Source of the DNA: Phoronis australis
Taxonomy: Eukaryota > Phoronida > Phoronidae
Reading direction: 5' to 3'
DNA length: 33,623 nt
NCBI GenBank assembly: GCA_002633005.1
Contig: NMRA01000418.1
Span: forward strand, 39,896-73,518
Shown: positions 12,147 through 22,139 of the stretch, piece after piece
Position numbering within the stretch: position 1 is the stretch's first letter
Layout of the letters: every line of letters starts with the position of its first letter
The notes under the pieces: model-generated
The model's database searches: none
What the model was told of the DNA's origin: nothing
Seen by the model: the letters and a program-made list of their open reading frames with translations, nothing else
Made by a program: the position numbers and the translations under genes

Positions 12147-12225
12147 CCGACCAAATGACAAACTACACGTTCAGACGCCAGGGAATGTTCACACGGCTGA
12201 TACTGTGACCTATGTGAACGGTATG
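12147..12225 (+). CDS. cytoplasmic linker exon with YVN motif
   Basis: A 79-nt exon, entering in phase 2 (ag + c makes Ser) and leaving in phase 0 at ggtatg|gtgagt. It encodes RPNDKLHVQTPG followed by a segment ending in Val-Thr-Tyr-Val-Asn-Gly-Met. Tyr-Val-Asn matches the pYxN consensus recognised by the Grb2/Grap SH2 domain when phosphorylated. Phase 2 on the left is exactly what the transmembrane exon requires, which supports the call despite its small size. It joins a 40-nt exon at 13586. Confidence 0.72.
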
Positions 12226-12678
12226 GTGAGTAGGCTATGGGTCGTAGTTCCAGCAGGCCTACATGTATCTTCATCCTGTGACCATGTTAGGAATATGGAC
12301 GGAAGATACATCCTCACGCATTTGATACTTTAAATGTGTTCGCTTTTTGTGTAAAAGGTGGCGCTGTATGCTGCCTGTTATGCTAACCACAAAATAAGAC
12401 ATTGAAAAGTTGCAAAACCATTTCGAAATGGCCACGCCATTTTGTCCGTTTGTTCATGGGTCCGTCATACTTCTATGCAGATAATAATATTATAATATTT
12501 CTTAGTGGAGTGCAACCAAATTTCACTAAAAGGATCCTTACGAAATATTGCGTTGGCATATAGTCAGCTTTTTTGCGATTCAATACCCTTTTTGAAATTT
12601 GACCTTTTCTTGATTTTCATGCTTCATTGTGAGTAAATTCTTCTCTTGTACACAACTCCTAAAAAATAATCGCAGGCG

Positions 12679-12701
12679 GTCTGGTACACGTTGTACCAGA
12701 C
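12679..12701. repeat. perfect 10-bp hairpin
   Basis: GTCTGGTACA, then cgt, then TGTACCAGAC: an exact 10-bp inverted repeat with a 3-nt loop. It lies on the 3' side of the minus-strand tRNA-like head, so it could be part of the SINE body. It may also be an independent palindrome. Confidence 0.7.
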
Positions 12702-12814
12702 GTTCACAGGCCGCGCATGTGGGCCCATTTTACTGATCACCTGGAAATATTTTTGTGCTTTATTAATATATAGTTAACACCGAGCTGAGGAGCTAGAAAC
12801 CCGACTCAAGGGTC

Positions 12815-12893
12815 TAGCAGTGTGGCCCGGTGGGACTCGAACCCACGACTTCGAGTAAAGAAGGCGGGCACCATCACACTAGGCCACACTGCC
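12815..12893 (-). mobile_element. tRNA-derived SINE head (or tRNA pseudogene)
   Basis: Read on the minus strand this has both RNA polymerase III internal promoter boxes: an A box TGGCCTAGTGTGATGG (12871-12886) and a perfect B box GGTTCGAGTCC (12833-12843). The T-arm stem GTGGG/CCCAC is intact and an anticodon-arm-like CTTC/GAAG stem encloses a 7-nt loop. The ends form an unusual 11-bp perfect inverted repeat, GCAGTGTGGCC / GGCCACACTGC (12817-12827 and 12882-12892). This is longer than a 7-bp acceptor stem and absorbs bases that would be in the D arm of a true tRNA. A functional tRNA is therefore unlikely, and a SINE head is the better reading. Its body probably extends left, toward 12660. Confidence 0.65.
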
Positions 12894-13585
12894 TCCTCTA
12901 CACAAATCCTACGTCTCAAAGGCTACTTCGACTAAAATTTAAAATAGTAAGCTTGCGAAGTGTTGCGAATATTGTCAGCCCAGACAGTGCGCAGCAATTC
13001 GACGTACGTTCTTTCGGAAATTTTGTCCGTTATCAGATTTTCACGCATCCTCGTAGTGGGATGGTTATCTGTGTATGTCTAAGTAATTGTAAAAGTTTGA
13101 CTGTTATTTATATTTCTCTTTCGTTTTGTTGTTTTGTCCAAATGCTGTGTTGCCCGTTCATTCGACGGCCTCATTAAGTTTCTATTTAGAATAACCAAAA
13201 ACATTAACTTCATGAAACTGACTGTAAAAAAGGCTCCCTTTCAGAAGTATTAAATACTAGATGGCCTGCTTGGAACAGGCCAACGAAGAAGCTCGACATG
13301 CGACCTCGACACATACACCCTTAAGTATAGTCTTATTTTTGCGTCATATGGTCACAATTTCCACCATATCTCATTAACTTCACAAATGACTATATTCGCT
13401 TACCCAGTTGGGCTCAAAGGCAGAACGACATCCGTTCAGCACCACTTACGTCCATTCAGGGACACAGTATTATCTTCCTGGTCCTATGTAAGCGTATTGT
13501 AATGTCATTGGGACAAATGCATAATACAGGTTGCCGTCTGTTGGTTAGTTGGACCGAATTAAAGTAAGAGAATTTATATTTTAAG

Positions 13586-13625
13586 GTCCCCACAGGATTT
13601 CCGAGTACTGGGCACAGGAATCTAG
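13586..13625 (+). CDS. 40-nt cytoplasmic exon joining to SAM domain
   Basis: Acceptor tatattttaag, donor cta-g|gtaaga, entering in phase 0 and leaving in phase 1. It encodes VPTGFPSTGHRNL plus the first base of an Asp codon completed by the next exon. Both phases match their neighbours (phase 0 from 12225, phase 1 into 14884). A second possible acceptor (ccccacag, 13595) would break the frame, so 13586 is chosen. Small and short of domain features; supported by splice sites and frame continuity. Confidence 0.62.
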
Positions 13626-14883
13626 GTAAGACCATTACACTTTAAAGAGCTTCAGAATTAGTTGAATTTTGACAAATAATTGTTATCATTAATTTGTTCA
13701 TGTACTGTATGTATTTTTATGAAAATTTGGCAAACAGGAATCTATGAAGCAAGCGAATTTTCATGAACTTTGTGATGTGCTTTTCTAATAATTAAAGCTT
13801 TATACCGCTATGCTTAAGGAGATAAAAATTTGATTAGACATTTTACCTAATAAAAGTGGCCATACTATATTCTCTACCATGGCGAAATTCTATTTCCGTT
13901 AATGGCAACTCAAGAAAACGTGTCAGAGTTTATTGAAATTGACCAACTTCCGGTGCAGATTTACAAGTAAGTGATTTGAATTTTTAGTAAATTCGGCACT
14001 AATTTAAGATCGAATGAGCGTTGTAAGAGATTCACATTTGATAGTTAAAAAGCAGCGAAATATAGCTCTAAAGTAAAAGTAAATTAAATAAAATAGGTTT
14101 CATCTTTACGTATTCATAGAAACTGGTTCAGTTGAGAAACCGTAATTTTAGCGCTGTCCTATCCCAATAAACTATCAAACGCTTCTTTGATTCTTATCTC
14201 GAAAAATGAGACGGATTATACTAGTAAAACAGGTCTCATTTTGTTTTTGGGTGATGTGAATCTTTGTTTTTGGGTCTGTATGGCGATGTGCTTTCTAGCG
14301 ACCAACTCTCTGTTCGGATCTTTATGAAATATTGACATTCCTGTTCCTAGTGGGAATAGCACAGCTGACGACAGATTTTAGACTCGTAGTAGCAAACTTA
14401 TCATTGTCAGACTGGATATATTCCAAGTTCCTCCTCAGATTATCATGAAGTTTCGTTTGTGTTTCTTTTGAGAAGATATTGGGACCATAAACCCGACTAA
14501 TGTGGAGTACGCCAGAGACAATTTTGGTTTTCTTTGCCCTTGTCTGGATATCTACCAAGTTCCTTGATGCATGTTCATAAGTAGGACAAATGAGGGGAAA
14601 ACAGCACCTTGTTTCAGTCACATTTGGCATCACGCTGAGCTTCATCGTGACATTTTATTATTTTGCGTTTGTTCTTCATGGTTCTCTTCCCTGTACTTGA
14701 AACTGTTTGAATAATCAGCTGAGGGGGTTCCTATTTGAAAAACACAGGTTATATTAAGATTCCTGTCAGTTCATGCTACCTGTAGTGGAAAAGTTAAAAT
14801 TGATGATCACCAGTCGTGGCTGTGCTGTGTGCCATGCACAGGCCTACGGTGAGAGTAAATGTTTTTTATAACTGCTCTTGTAG
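13626..14883 (+). other. intron
   Basis: Intron from gtaaga to the acceptor actgctcttgtag at 14883. It holds a 107-codon minus-strand frame (14322-14645) of unknown meaning. Confidence 0.65.
14322..14645 (-). other. unassigned 107-codon reading frame, antisense in intron
   Basis: An ATG-to-stop frame of 107 codons. It contains a repeated Arg-Asn-Leu-x-x-Ile-Gln motif (RNLVDIQ and RNLEYIQ), and the underlying DNA repeats too (aggaacttgg...atatccag). No domain is recognised and no splice partners are evident. It is longer than most chance frames here, so it might be a remnant of a mobile or retrocopied sequence. It may equally be chance. Confidence 0.2.
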
Positions 14884-15009
14884 ACGATGCTGTCGCGGAC
14901 TTACTCGAGTCGCTTGGGCTGCAGGCGCACGCTCCGGCATTCGAAAGAGAACAAATTACAACGCAATCTCTCGCAGAACTTACTATTGAGGATTTGACTT
15001 TGAGGCTTG
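14884..15009 (+). CDS. SAM domain exon, N-terminal part
   Basis: A 126-nt exon, phase 1-1, acceptor ctgctcttgtag, donor gctt-g|gtaaat. It encodes DAVADLLESLGLQAHAPAF and then EREQITTQSLAELTIEDLTLRLG. This matches the first three to four helices of a sterile alpha motif domain: the VxxLLxxLGLxxYxxxF start (His replaces Tyr), the I-x-x-x-x-L-x-x-L-T-x-x-D-L middle, and the approach to the LGI turn. The exon stops at the Leu-Gly turn, and the next exon completes the fold. SAM domains act in the cytoplasm by homo- or hetero-oligomerisation and scaffolding. Here it follows an Ig-Ig-TM ectodomain, an unusual arrangement; Eph receptors have a SAM but with FN3 and kinase domains, which are absent here. 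Confidence 0.85.
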
Positions 15010-16278
15010 GTAAATATTTCTTAGGTTACACCCAATTTCTGACTGTGCTTATTATGCATTATGTTCGTACAAGCTTACAGCTAAATTGCCTGGCCTGTAT
15101 TCAAAGAGACACATCTAAAATGGCTGTTAAGGTATACCTCTAGGGAGGTCATCTTACGATGTACTATATTCTGAAGGTGTCATTAACCGTACCCCTGTCC
15201 AAGTTGTACCACAAAGATGTGTTTGCATTCTCCTAACCATGATAACGTACATGTATAGCAGCAACTAAAGGACTATGATATTTTAATATAATATACATGC
15301 ACACTAAACAGTGTGCAGTTATATTGACTGCTAATTTGTAAACGTGAAAACAAAAGCTCTACAAACAGGTGACCTCTGCACTAATGACGTACCTTGCGGG
15401 CTCATATAGCTTGCATCATGCAGTACTGTTCTCCAGCATCACATCACGATGCTAAATGGACACGGTTCAGGGATTTTCGGTTGATAATTTTCGCCACGAA
15501 ACTCGTTCTTAAAAACATTTGGCAATTTCCAACCAATTTCATAATCACATCGTCGCTTTTGTTGTGTTTTTAACCAAATTTGGTCACGTGATGACAGAGA
15601 TAAGGAACTAGCGTGCAAATGCCACTTTAAAGAAAATATAGGACTGAGTTACACCACTGGCCGGCAAAAACAAGGGCTGCTGGTAGTGGACGTTGAGGTT
15701 ATCTTCAGGTCAATCATCTGCACCGCACACGGCGGTATGCCACAACGAAATGTAATTACTGTAGTGAGACTGATTGCGTAATTGGCAAACCTATCAGGTG
15801 GTACACACATCAACATGTTCTCACTCACCGGTCGGATACATGTATGAAAACATCTACATCGAAGAAGCAGCACAAGAAATTCCTTTGCACTGAGTCCAAA
15901 CTCACAATAAAGTTACAATCATTTGTGCCTCACTTTGAAACGTTGATATTCCAGTCAAAAATTGCTTTCTTTAAAACGATCCTACTCGACATAAGGAATA
16001 ATCCAGGTAGCCTATCCTTGAGGTTTGTGATACATCAGGTACATGGGTTCTAAATTTTAGGTGTATTCTCACGCGCAGATATCCCTCAGAAATGACTGGT
16101 CCTTAGCCTAAGAAAGGAGTCCCGAGATTCACTTCATATGGGTTTTGAGGATGAACTCATAAACAGCAAGATAAAATGTTCTGCTTCGGTGTAGTTTAAG
16201 ATATACTGTGAACGTAAAATGTCACCTTCAATACGGGTCCCCAACTCCTTGTATCTTAACGTACACACATGTTGACAG
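15010..16278 (+). other. intron splitting the SAM domain
   Basis: Intron from gtaaat to the acceptor acatgttgacag at 16278, phase 1. It interrupts the SAM domain at its Leu-Gly turn. No other feature recognised. Confidence 0.7.
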
Positions 16279-16565
16279 GTGTGCCTCTTGGACCAAGCAG
16301 AATGATGCTGAAAAGGATAAGAACGTTGGGTCTACACGAGCAAGTCGACACTAACCAGGTTCTAGGCGGCGCCTACTCCGACGTGGGACCCCCTGTTTAT
16401 CAGGAAGCCGTGGACGTGGCATACGTCAATGCGGCACAAACGCCTGTTTATGAAGGACTTGCAGATAGCACAAAAGGCGCACAAGGAGACTATGCTACAC
16501 TACAAGGAGCGACTATGGGAGACAAGCCAAGCGAATACGAAACTATGATGAAAACTTCCCAGTGA
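16279..16565 (+). CDS. SAM domain C-terminal part and tyrosine-rich signalling tail, last exon
   Basis: A 287-nt terminal exon in phase 1, ending in TGA (16563-16565). GVPLGPSRMMLKRIRTLG completes the SAM domain (LGVPLGPR-x-x-x-L-x-x-I signature). About 70 residues of tail follow with six tyrosines: YSDV, VYQEA, AYVNA, VYEGL, DYATL and EYETM. YEGL and YATL are separated by ten residues, which fits the loose ITAM form YxxL-x(6-12)-YxxL. YVNA is a second pYxN (Grb2-type) site and YETM fits the pYxxM consensus of the PI3K p85 SH2 domains. None has the hydrophobic or Ser residue at -2 that a classical ITIM needs. The tail therefore looks activating. These are motif matches; phosphorylation is inferred. 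Confidence 0.88.
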
Positions 16566-17290
16566 AGATAGTATTACTGAAGGTCTCCTTGGTCATTAAC
16601 AATTTGAACTTCCATACACAACTGAACAGCGTTGCTGTAGATAGGTTACATTCGGACAAAGAAAACATGAGATGAGCTTTCCCAACTTACTGACTCACTC
16701 ACGATTTCTGCCATTTTTTGCACAAACATTTGAGACAATCTTAGAACTAGGTGATCTGTTTCGGCCGGGATCGCTTAATGAAGCGCATAATTATCAGTAA
16801 CTATTCATCCGCCGTCGTTTTTAAAGACAACTGATACTTGACTTTATTGTTGAGTAAAATTACACCAGGCAGCTTACGTTGCCCTTGGCCTTCCTTCTCA
16901 GTACTTTTGAAGATCTCTCACAAGGCCATGAAAAAACAAATGAATCGCTGTGTTTAACAAAACTCAAATGTATATGCAAATGCCATTCGTCTGTACGCCC
17001 TGATGTATACCCCGCTTGCAAATGTACATGTATATGTAGAATGAATTCAAGACAATGTATCGCAGGGGTGTGAATGTAGATAACCTATTAATGCCATACA
17101 TGCATATTTGAACTTATTTGCAAGGCGCCAATGTGTAGTTGATATGTACTTTGGCTTTCTGTTCTTTGACGTCATATATATGTCAAGCATACCCGCGTCG
17201 GTTAAGCGACAAGAGTGTCCGTGATGTTGAATAACTCGTGAAGTTTTATTTCGTACCGTCAATAAATTTGTAAGAATTGTCATTTTGTGA
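16566..17290 (+). other. probable 3' UTR of Ig-SAM receptor gene
   Basis: Non-coding sequence after the stop codon up to the first AATAAA. Small reading frames here are not convincing. The end is set by the poly(A) signal at 17261. Confidence 0.5.
17261..17266 (+). terminator. polyadenylation signal AATAAA
   Basis: The canonical hexamer lies about 700 bp after the stop codon of the Ig-SAM receptor. It is followed by a T/G-rich stretch (gtcattttgtga, about 17279-17290) that could act as the downstream element. Confidence 0.5.
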
Positions 17291-18000
17291 TTCAGAAATA
17301 CTCAAGTTAAAACAATGAACCATGCAATGATAACATAAAATTGTCAGAAACTTAGAAACAACCCATTCCGGAATATAAAAATTGAAACATTAACAGAAGA
17401 ATTGTGTGCTTTTAGCTTCGATGGAATTCTTAATTTTGTAGGTGTGATTACGTCTTAGCTTCTCTAATGGAAGTAGTAAGTAGCCCCCCTGTTGGCCAAA
17501 GCACTAGTAAATAGCGGTGGAAACTGTACGGGTTGGGAGGACTTGAGGGGAGAACTGTAGAGTAAACCTAAAGCAGATTTTATGATACGCATCTAAAGGG
17601 AGTCGAGGAACGGTGCGAGCAGACGCCTTTGTCAAGAAAAAAACATACTCGATAGTAATTTAAAATTTCCTGTAAATACGTTATTTTTTCTCAGTTGTTC
17701 TGCATGTATCCATTCAATTAGATTTTGGTTGGTTTTGTTGGAGACGCTATGTAATAAGCAGATTTTGCCTGGTTTTGTTTGAGACGCTATGTGCTAAGCA
17801 ATGTATGATTGCCCAGATTAAAACTAGCATGGCTAGAGGCGTGGAACGCGAAAGCTTGTCAAAATTTATTTTAAAAAATTCATGTGGTTACCACTTATGA
17901 TAAATGCGCGCATGCACTCACTGTCAGTTGCGTGAAGTGATTTGAGGTCAAAGGTCCCATGAAAAAGAAATGTGCTAGGTCTATGTCTTGGCCTTCTACC
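17291..18000. other. intergenic, convergent gene ends
   Basis: Between the two genes' 3' ends. No gene seen, apart from the 40-bp tandem duplication at 17721-17800. Confidence 0.5.
17721..17800. repeat. 40-bp tandem duplication
   Basis: Two adjacent 40-bp units, each reading gatttt(gg/gc)...ggttttgtt(g/t)gagacgctatgt...taagca, differing at only a few positions. This is a simple recent local duplication. Confidence 0.85.
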
Positions 18001-18012
18001 GAATAAGGAGAC

Positions 18013-18897
18013 GTGCTTTGCCTTGTGGAAGAAAAATCGACGAAGTGGCGAGCAGTTGACAGACTGTTTCTTTTGAAAATTGAAACTAAAAATACTTTGA
18101 TGTCAACACAAATTAAAAATCTTTTCGCACAAACCCTAAAATTACCTGGTGAGCAGGTTCAATTCCTCTTCAGTGGCAAAGAACCACTTTCGATGTTGCA
18201 ATTTAGTCTGTTTATTGCGTTTCAGGCCTCTTTACAGCCTGATGACTGTCCGTCGGAATTTTCATCGACTTAAAGTTTATAGGTTTTACAGCAGTAAAAC
18301 TACTTTTTCGAGAACGACGCCTTGAATGAGCGTTTCAGGTAACCCACTTAAGGCAAAATTGCCGTTGTACACGAAAATTTCGAATTTATTCAATCAGGAA
18401 AATATACAGACACCAACCACGCCCAGACTCAATGCTTTATACGGCTTTCCATGCTCAATTCTTATTATTGAGCGTTATAGCAGAGCTTCTCAGAAACATA
18501 TTTCCTTTGGTCATTGAAGTGTTTAAAATCTCCACTTGTGTATCAAAATAACAAAAAACCCCACCAGTCGACCAGCAGTCAAATTACAAGACCCGCAAAA
18601 TCTATCTGGCGATATGTTAAAAGGATAACAAATCCATTTTGTCGATTTCAACCAATTCTCATTCCGTCACCGGCGCATGCATCATTTGCGTCCCACATGA
18701 GTAGTAAAGCGCATGATTTAACTAAAAACTCATATTCTCTGTGTCATACACTGAAAATTATGGTTCAAGATGGGTGGCCTTTACCTACAGTAACTCGTCT
18801 AATGCGTAGGTCACGCTTGTCCCCTTTGTGCGGAGTTCTCAAATTTATTTCCAAACTGTTGAGGTTTGTCGATGACTACAGAGAATTATTTTATTGA
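18013..18897 (+). other. run of unassigned + strand reading frames
   Basis: Three frames (18013-18273, 18326-18517, 18514-18897) lie close together on one strand. The first contains 'QIKNLFAQTLKLPGEQVQF' and then 'LFSGKEPLS'. That order weakly recalls a ubiquitin-like fold (a helix, then GxPxxQxxLxFxGKxL), without the final Gly-Gly. The third has no recognised domain. Frame changes between them argue for a decayed retrocopy or chance rather than a live gene. No splice sites tie them together convincingly. Confidence 0.2.
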
Positions 18898-19974
18898 TGA
18901 AGAATGGATGGGAAGGTCGTTTCCAGTATCTGTTAATATGACAAAACCGAGTTTGGTATACTTTTAATTCGCTGATCTCCATTAATGAGAATTGATTGGT
19001 CGATACATATTACGCAGAATAGATACAACCAATAATAGCATTATTCATCTTCCACTGCGTTTAGGTTGATCAGTCGTGCGACATTGCTGCTGGTTTTCCA
19101 TGGATTATGGTATACATATTAAACAATGGAGCTGTGTGTTTGACAGTTGTGACAACTCAGTAGCTGACCAAGCTGTGACTCTATTCACTTTCGGGTCATC
19201 AGAAAAGCGTCTACATAGCACGAGATTTAACATGAAGCTCGCATATTGGTGGAAATTCCACACTTGAGCTCGGTACTTTCTTTCGTCATACTCAAGTCCG
19301 TGGAGTTCACTTTCAATTGAAGTCACTTTTCTTTTATAATTTAGTTTTTGCGATATTGAGTTCACGGTGGTGTTATGCAGTGACCTAAAAGAAGGTTCGA
19401 TCTTTTTCACAATGTAGTCACTTGCAAAAGCAAGCTTTAATTAAAACGGTGTCTTCTTGAAAAATCGGAAATTCCCAGTTTGTTTTCGGAAAGCTATGAT
19501 GCCGTAGTGCGAATATAAGCGTCGACTGAACTTAGGCACACTCAGACAAAAAGTTTCCTTTTACCAATGAGCTTCAGCAGTTATAGCTCATTGGTCGTAA
19601 GTACCTTCGGTACGCATACAAACGTATAATCTGGGATTGTCTTGCGGAATATCTTCATGAAATCTAGAGCTTAGCAAAACCATGTGTTTCCATATAGTTT
19701 TACATTTGTATTTCAAAGTTTCTACATAACAGTGGATGCAACACTTGAATGAATATCAGCATCAACAGCAAATTACAAGAAACCATCTAGAAAAAGACCT
19801 AACATTAACATTTCAAGCGAAGCCAACATAATGAAATAACAAGAATTACCCGAAAAACTAGCAGAATAATAAGCAAAACACTTACAGTAAACTGTAATAA
19901 CAATTAACATGTTCATCAAACAAGTAACATTTGAACATCATAACAACAAATTACAACACGGATGTGAAAAAACT
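18898..19974. other. intergenic, no gene recognised
   Basis: AT-rich sequence with overlapping frames on both strands at 19076-19410 that have no domain features. It probably lies beyond the 3' end of the minus-strand gene. Confidence 0.4.
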
Positions 19975-20665
19975 AGGTTCATGAAAAACACAAGTTAGTT
20001 TCTCAAAGCACTACGTGTTTTCCTCAACAATAGAAAGCAATACAATTTTAGCAAAGGAGTGCTTTATTCTGCGCTTTTGCGAGGTTTGCGGTAAAGTAAT
20101 GCCACAAATCAGATGGAATGTCCAAATGACTAACAAGCAAAATAAACAGAGTGAATCTCACAAACAACACCTTCATCAAACAAAAAAATGAACTAACATT
20201 AACAATTAACAATCATCAAAGAAATAATAAATTGACATTACATAAAAAATATATGAATTTTTTATGTGGAACACAACACGGTTCAACGAAAAATAGACGT
20301 TAGGTTCTAAAAACAATAGGTATATAGCTGAGCACTAGAATAATACCGTTTTAACATTAAAGTACTTCATTGTCTGCCTCCGCTACGGTTGCCCATTATA
20401 AATCAGTTGGAAAGCCCAAAGAAGTAACAAGCAAAAGTCAGTAAAATCTAATAACAATTAATTAATAACAATCAAATAGCCATTGAAAATCGTCAGGCAT
20501 GTACTGTAAAAATAAATTGTGATTCATGAAAAACAAATTTTAAGTTATCAAGTCAACAAGCAACTAGATCACTGCGGAGAATTGAAAAAATAATGTTTTA
20601 GCTTTGGAGTTCATTGTTTACTGTCTTTGGGGTGTAGAAAATCAGCTGGAATGTTCAACATAAAA
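19975..20665. repeat. divergent three-copy tandem repeat
   Basis: Three diverged units start near 19977, 20279 and 20521. Each has tcatgaaaaac-like sequence, then a gcaaaggagtgctttattctg / taaagtacttcattgtctgc / gctttggagttcattgtttactg word, then aatcag(a/t/c)tggaa(t/a)g(t/c)(c/t)caa (20107, 20401, 20640). Spacing is roughly 240-300 bp. It lies just past the stop codon of the minus-strand gene, so it probably sits in its 3' UTR. Confidence 0.55.
20063..20068 (-). terminator. candidate poly(A) signal of minus-strand gene
   Basis: tttatt on the + strand is AATAAA on the minus strand, about 640 bp after the TAA at 20702. It is one possible end; the AT-rich context makes it uncertain. Confidence 0.3.
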
Positions 20666-20701
20666 ACTGGAACAGGGCTTGTCTTTGATGACTTCAAAGC
20701 T

Positions 20702-20784
20702 TTAAAAGGGGGTGATCATCGCCATCACACCAAAGGCTGCCCCGAGTAGGATTTTGTTTGGAATATCGTCGCATCCAACCGACA
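20702..20784 (-). CDS. last exon of minus-strand stalk gene, hydrophobic C terminus
   Basis: On the minus strand a good acceptor (gacctctttttgcag) opens an exon in phase 1, so the first base comes from the previous exon. It runs 83 nt to a TAA (20702-20704) and encodes SVGCDDIPNK, then ILLGAAFGVMAMITPF and stop. The hydrophobic stretch ends the protein with no cytoplasmic tail. With small polar residues ahead of it (S, G, C, D, N), this is the layout of a GPI-attachment signal; a tail-less membrane anchor is the alternative. Upstream microexons all leave in phase 1 with G, which joins TG to make Val. The product would be a surface protein on a long Thr/Pro/Gly stalk. No earlier domains are in view. 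Confidence 0.65.
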
Positions 20785-21974
20785 CTGCAAAAAGAGGTCA
20801 GTAGCATGTACACATATTTTAAGATTTTTAATAAAATAGCTGAAAACAGAACAACGGTAAACCTCACACTGTAATCAATATTCTTAAAACAACTTCAATC
20901 TCGCCAGCCCTCTCAATACGACGCACATTAAAGAACAGGGTGGGTTATGTCAGCTTCTTAAAAACCCAACTCTGTTTGAGGAAGACATTGAATTGGTGTT
21001 CATGTGAATCACTTGCAGTAAACTGAAATTAACACAGGATTATCAAAGATAAAAACATTTTTTGCCCAGGGGTTGAGCAAACTTAGAAGTGATAACGGAC
21101 TGGAAACTGTCGAACTAACAAGTTGTAAAGACACTTCAAGTTTGATACAGGACCTGAAACAGGATGAAAGGGACGAAAGGTTTTGGTAGGTTGCAGGTTG
21201 GACGTGCCCATTCAGCTGGTACCGAGGTCTAATGTATTAGGGTAGAATGCTTAGTCGGTGCCAGCGTGGGGCTGTGCAAGACGAAGTTTATGTTTTAATG
21301 CAAGGTCCTGCTTATATCGAACAGATATCATCAATACATTCAACAGACTGTGGAATATGGGATACTGTAAAGTGGGAAAGGGTCCCCTAAATCTGCCTAC
21401 ACATTGTCAACAATGTTAACCCATGAGTAACGAAGAAGCCAAAACTCGATAGACTCGCTGGTTATTGCCAAGACCTGCTTATCAGAAGTAATACCATTTA
21501 TTACTCATCCTCTTCATTGATCACAGTTGCATAGTTTCTAATGCGAAAGACACTGGCAATGTATTGTATTCGGGCAAACGTTTGAAAAGAGATTAAAACA
21601 AAACTGATCAGTCAACCTAACTTTTGTTCTTCAGAAATGGGGACGTTATAAATAGGTTGAAGGGTAAGTTAGTTTTAGTAGATTGTATTTGATGCAACTG
21701 TTCTGATATCTATCAATTTAGTTTGGATACATCACACATTCAAGTTAATTTATATGTAATTTAGGAAGCATCAGAGTAATTTATTTTATAGCCAAGTTTC
21801 CATTCTGAGTTATCGGCAATAAAATTGAATGAATTGCGCTTCTTTAAATTGTCCAATGACATACACATTGATAATTTGAAAAGTATATTTTGGGAATTTG
21901 CTAAGATTAGAATAATTGGAAGCAACATGAAGTCAGGTTACTGCCCAGAGCCACAGCTGTAAACTAGAAAGATC

Positions 21975-21993
21975 ATTGTCACAGCGTGACAAT
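21975..21993. repeat. 8-bp hairpin
   Basis: ATTGTCAC, loop agc, GTGACAAT: a perfect 8-bp inverted repeat. Its role is unknown and it may be chance. Confidence 0.5.
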
Positions 21994-22139
21994 AATGGAC
22001 AATGTCTACATGTATGTGTATTAAAGAAATTGTTATGGGAAGTTACTGACAGCAACCCTTTAACAATTTGAAAAGGAATTCTTTAAAATGGGATGAGGGA
22101 ATAATTGTAAACTCGATTAAAAGTGTGATTAGTGCTAAG

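Larger units (their letters stand above)
12226..13585 (+). other. intron containing a SINE
   Basis: Intron from gtgagt to the acceptor tatattttaag at 13585. It contains the minus-strand tRNA-derived element and its adjoining hairpin. Otherwise nothing is recognised. Confidence 0.65.

Noticed and set aside
12815-12893. Functional tRNA gene on the minus strand
   Set aside because: The boxes are good, but the 11-bp end pairing and the missing D-arm bases do not fit a standard cloverleaf.
12830-13177. A 115-codon + strand frame beginning MGLEPTTS
   Set aside because: This is the antisense of a tRNA-like B box, a well-known source of spurious proteins. It has no domain or splice support.
16269-16565. 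Independent small gene starting at ATG 16269
   Set aside because: The ATG lies in the acceptor region. The frame completes the SAM domain of the upstream exon at a proper phase-1 junction.
20821-20900. Possible extra minus-strand exon after an acceptor-like gattacag near 20870
   Set aside because: Entering in phase 1 gives an immediate TGA, so it cannot join the chain.
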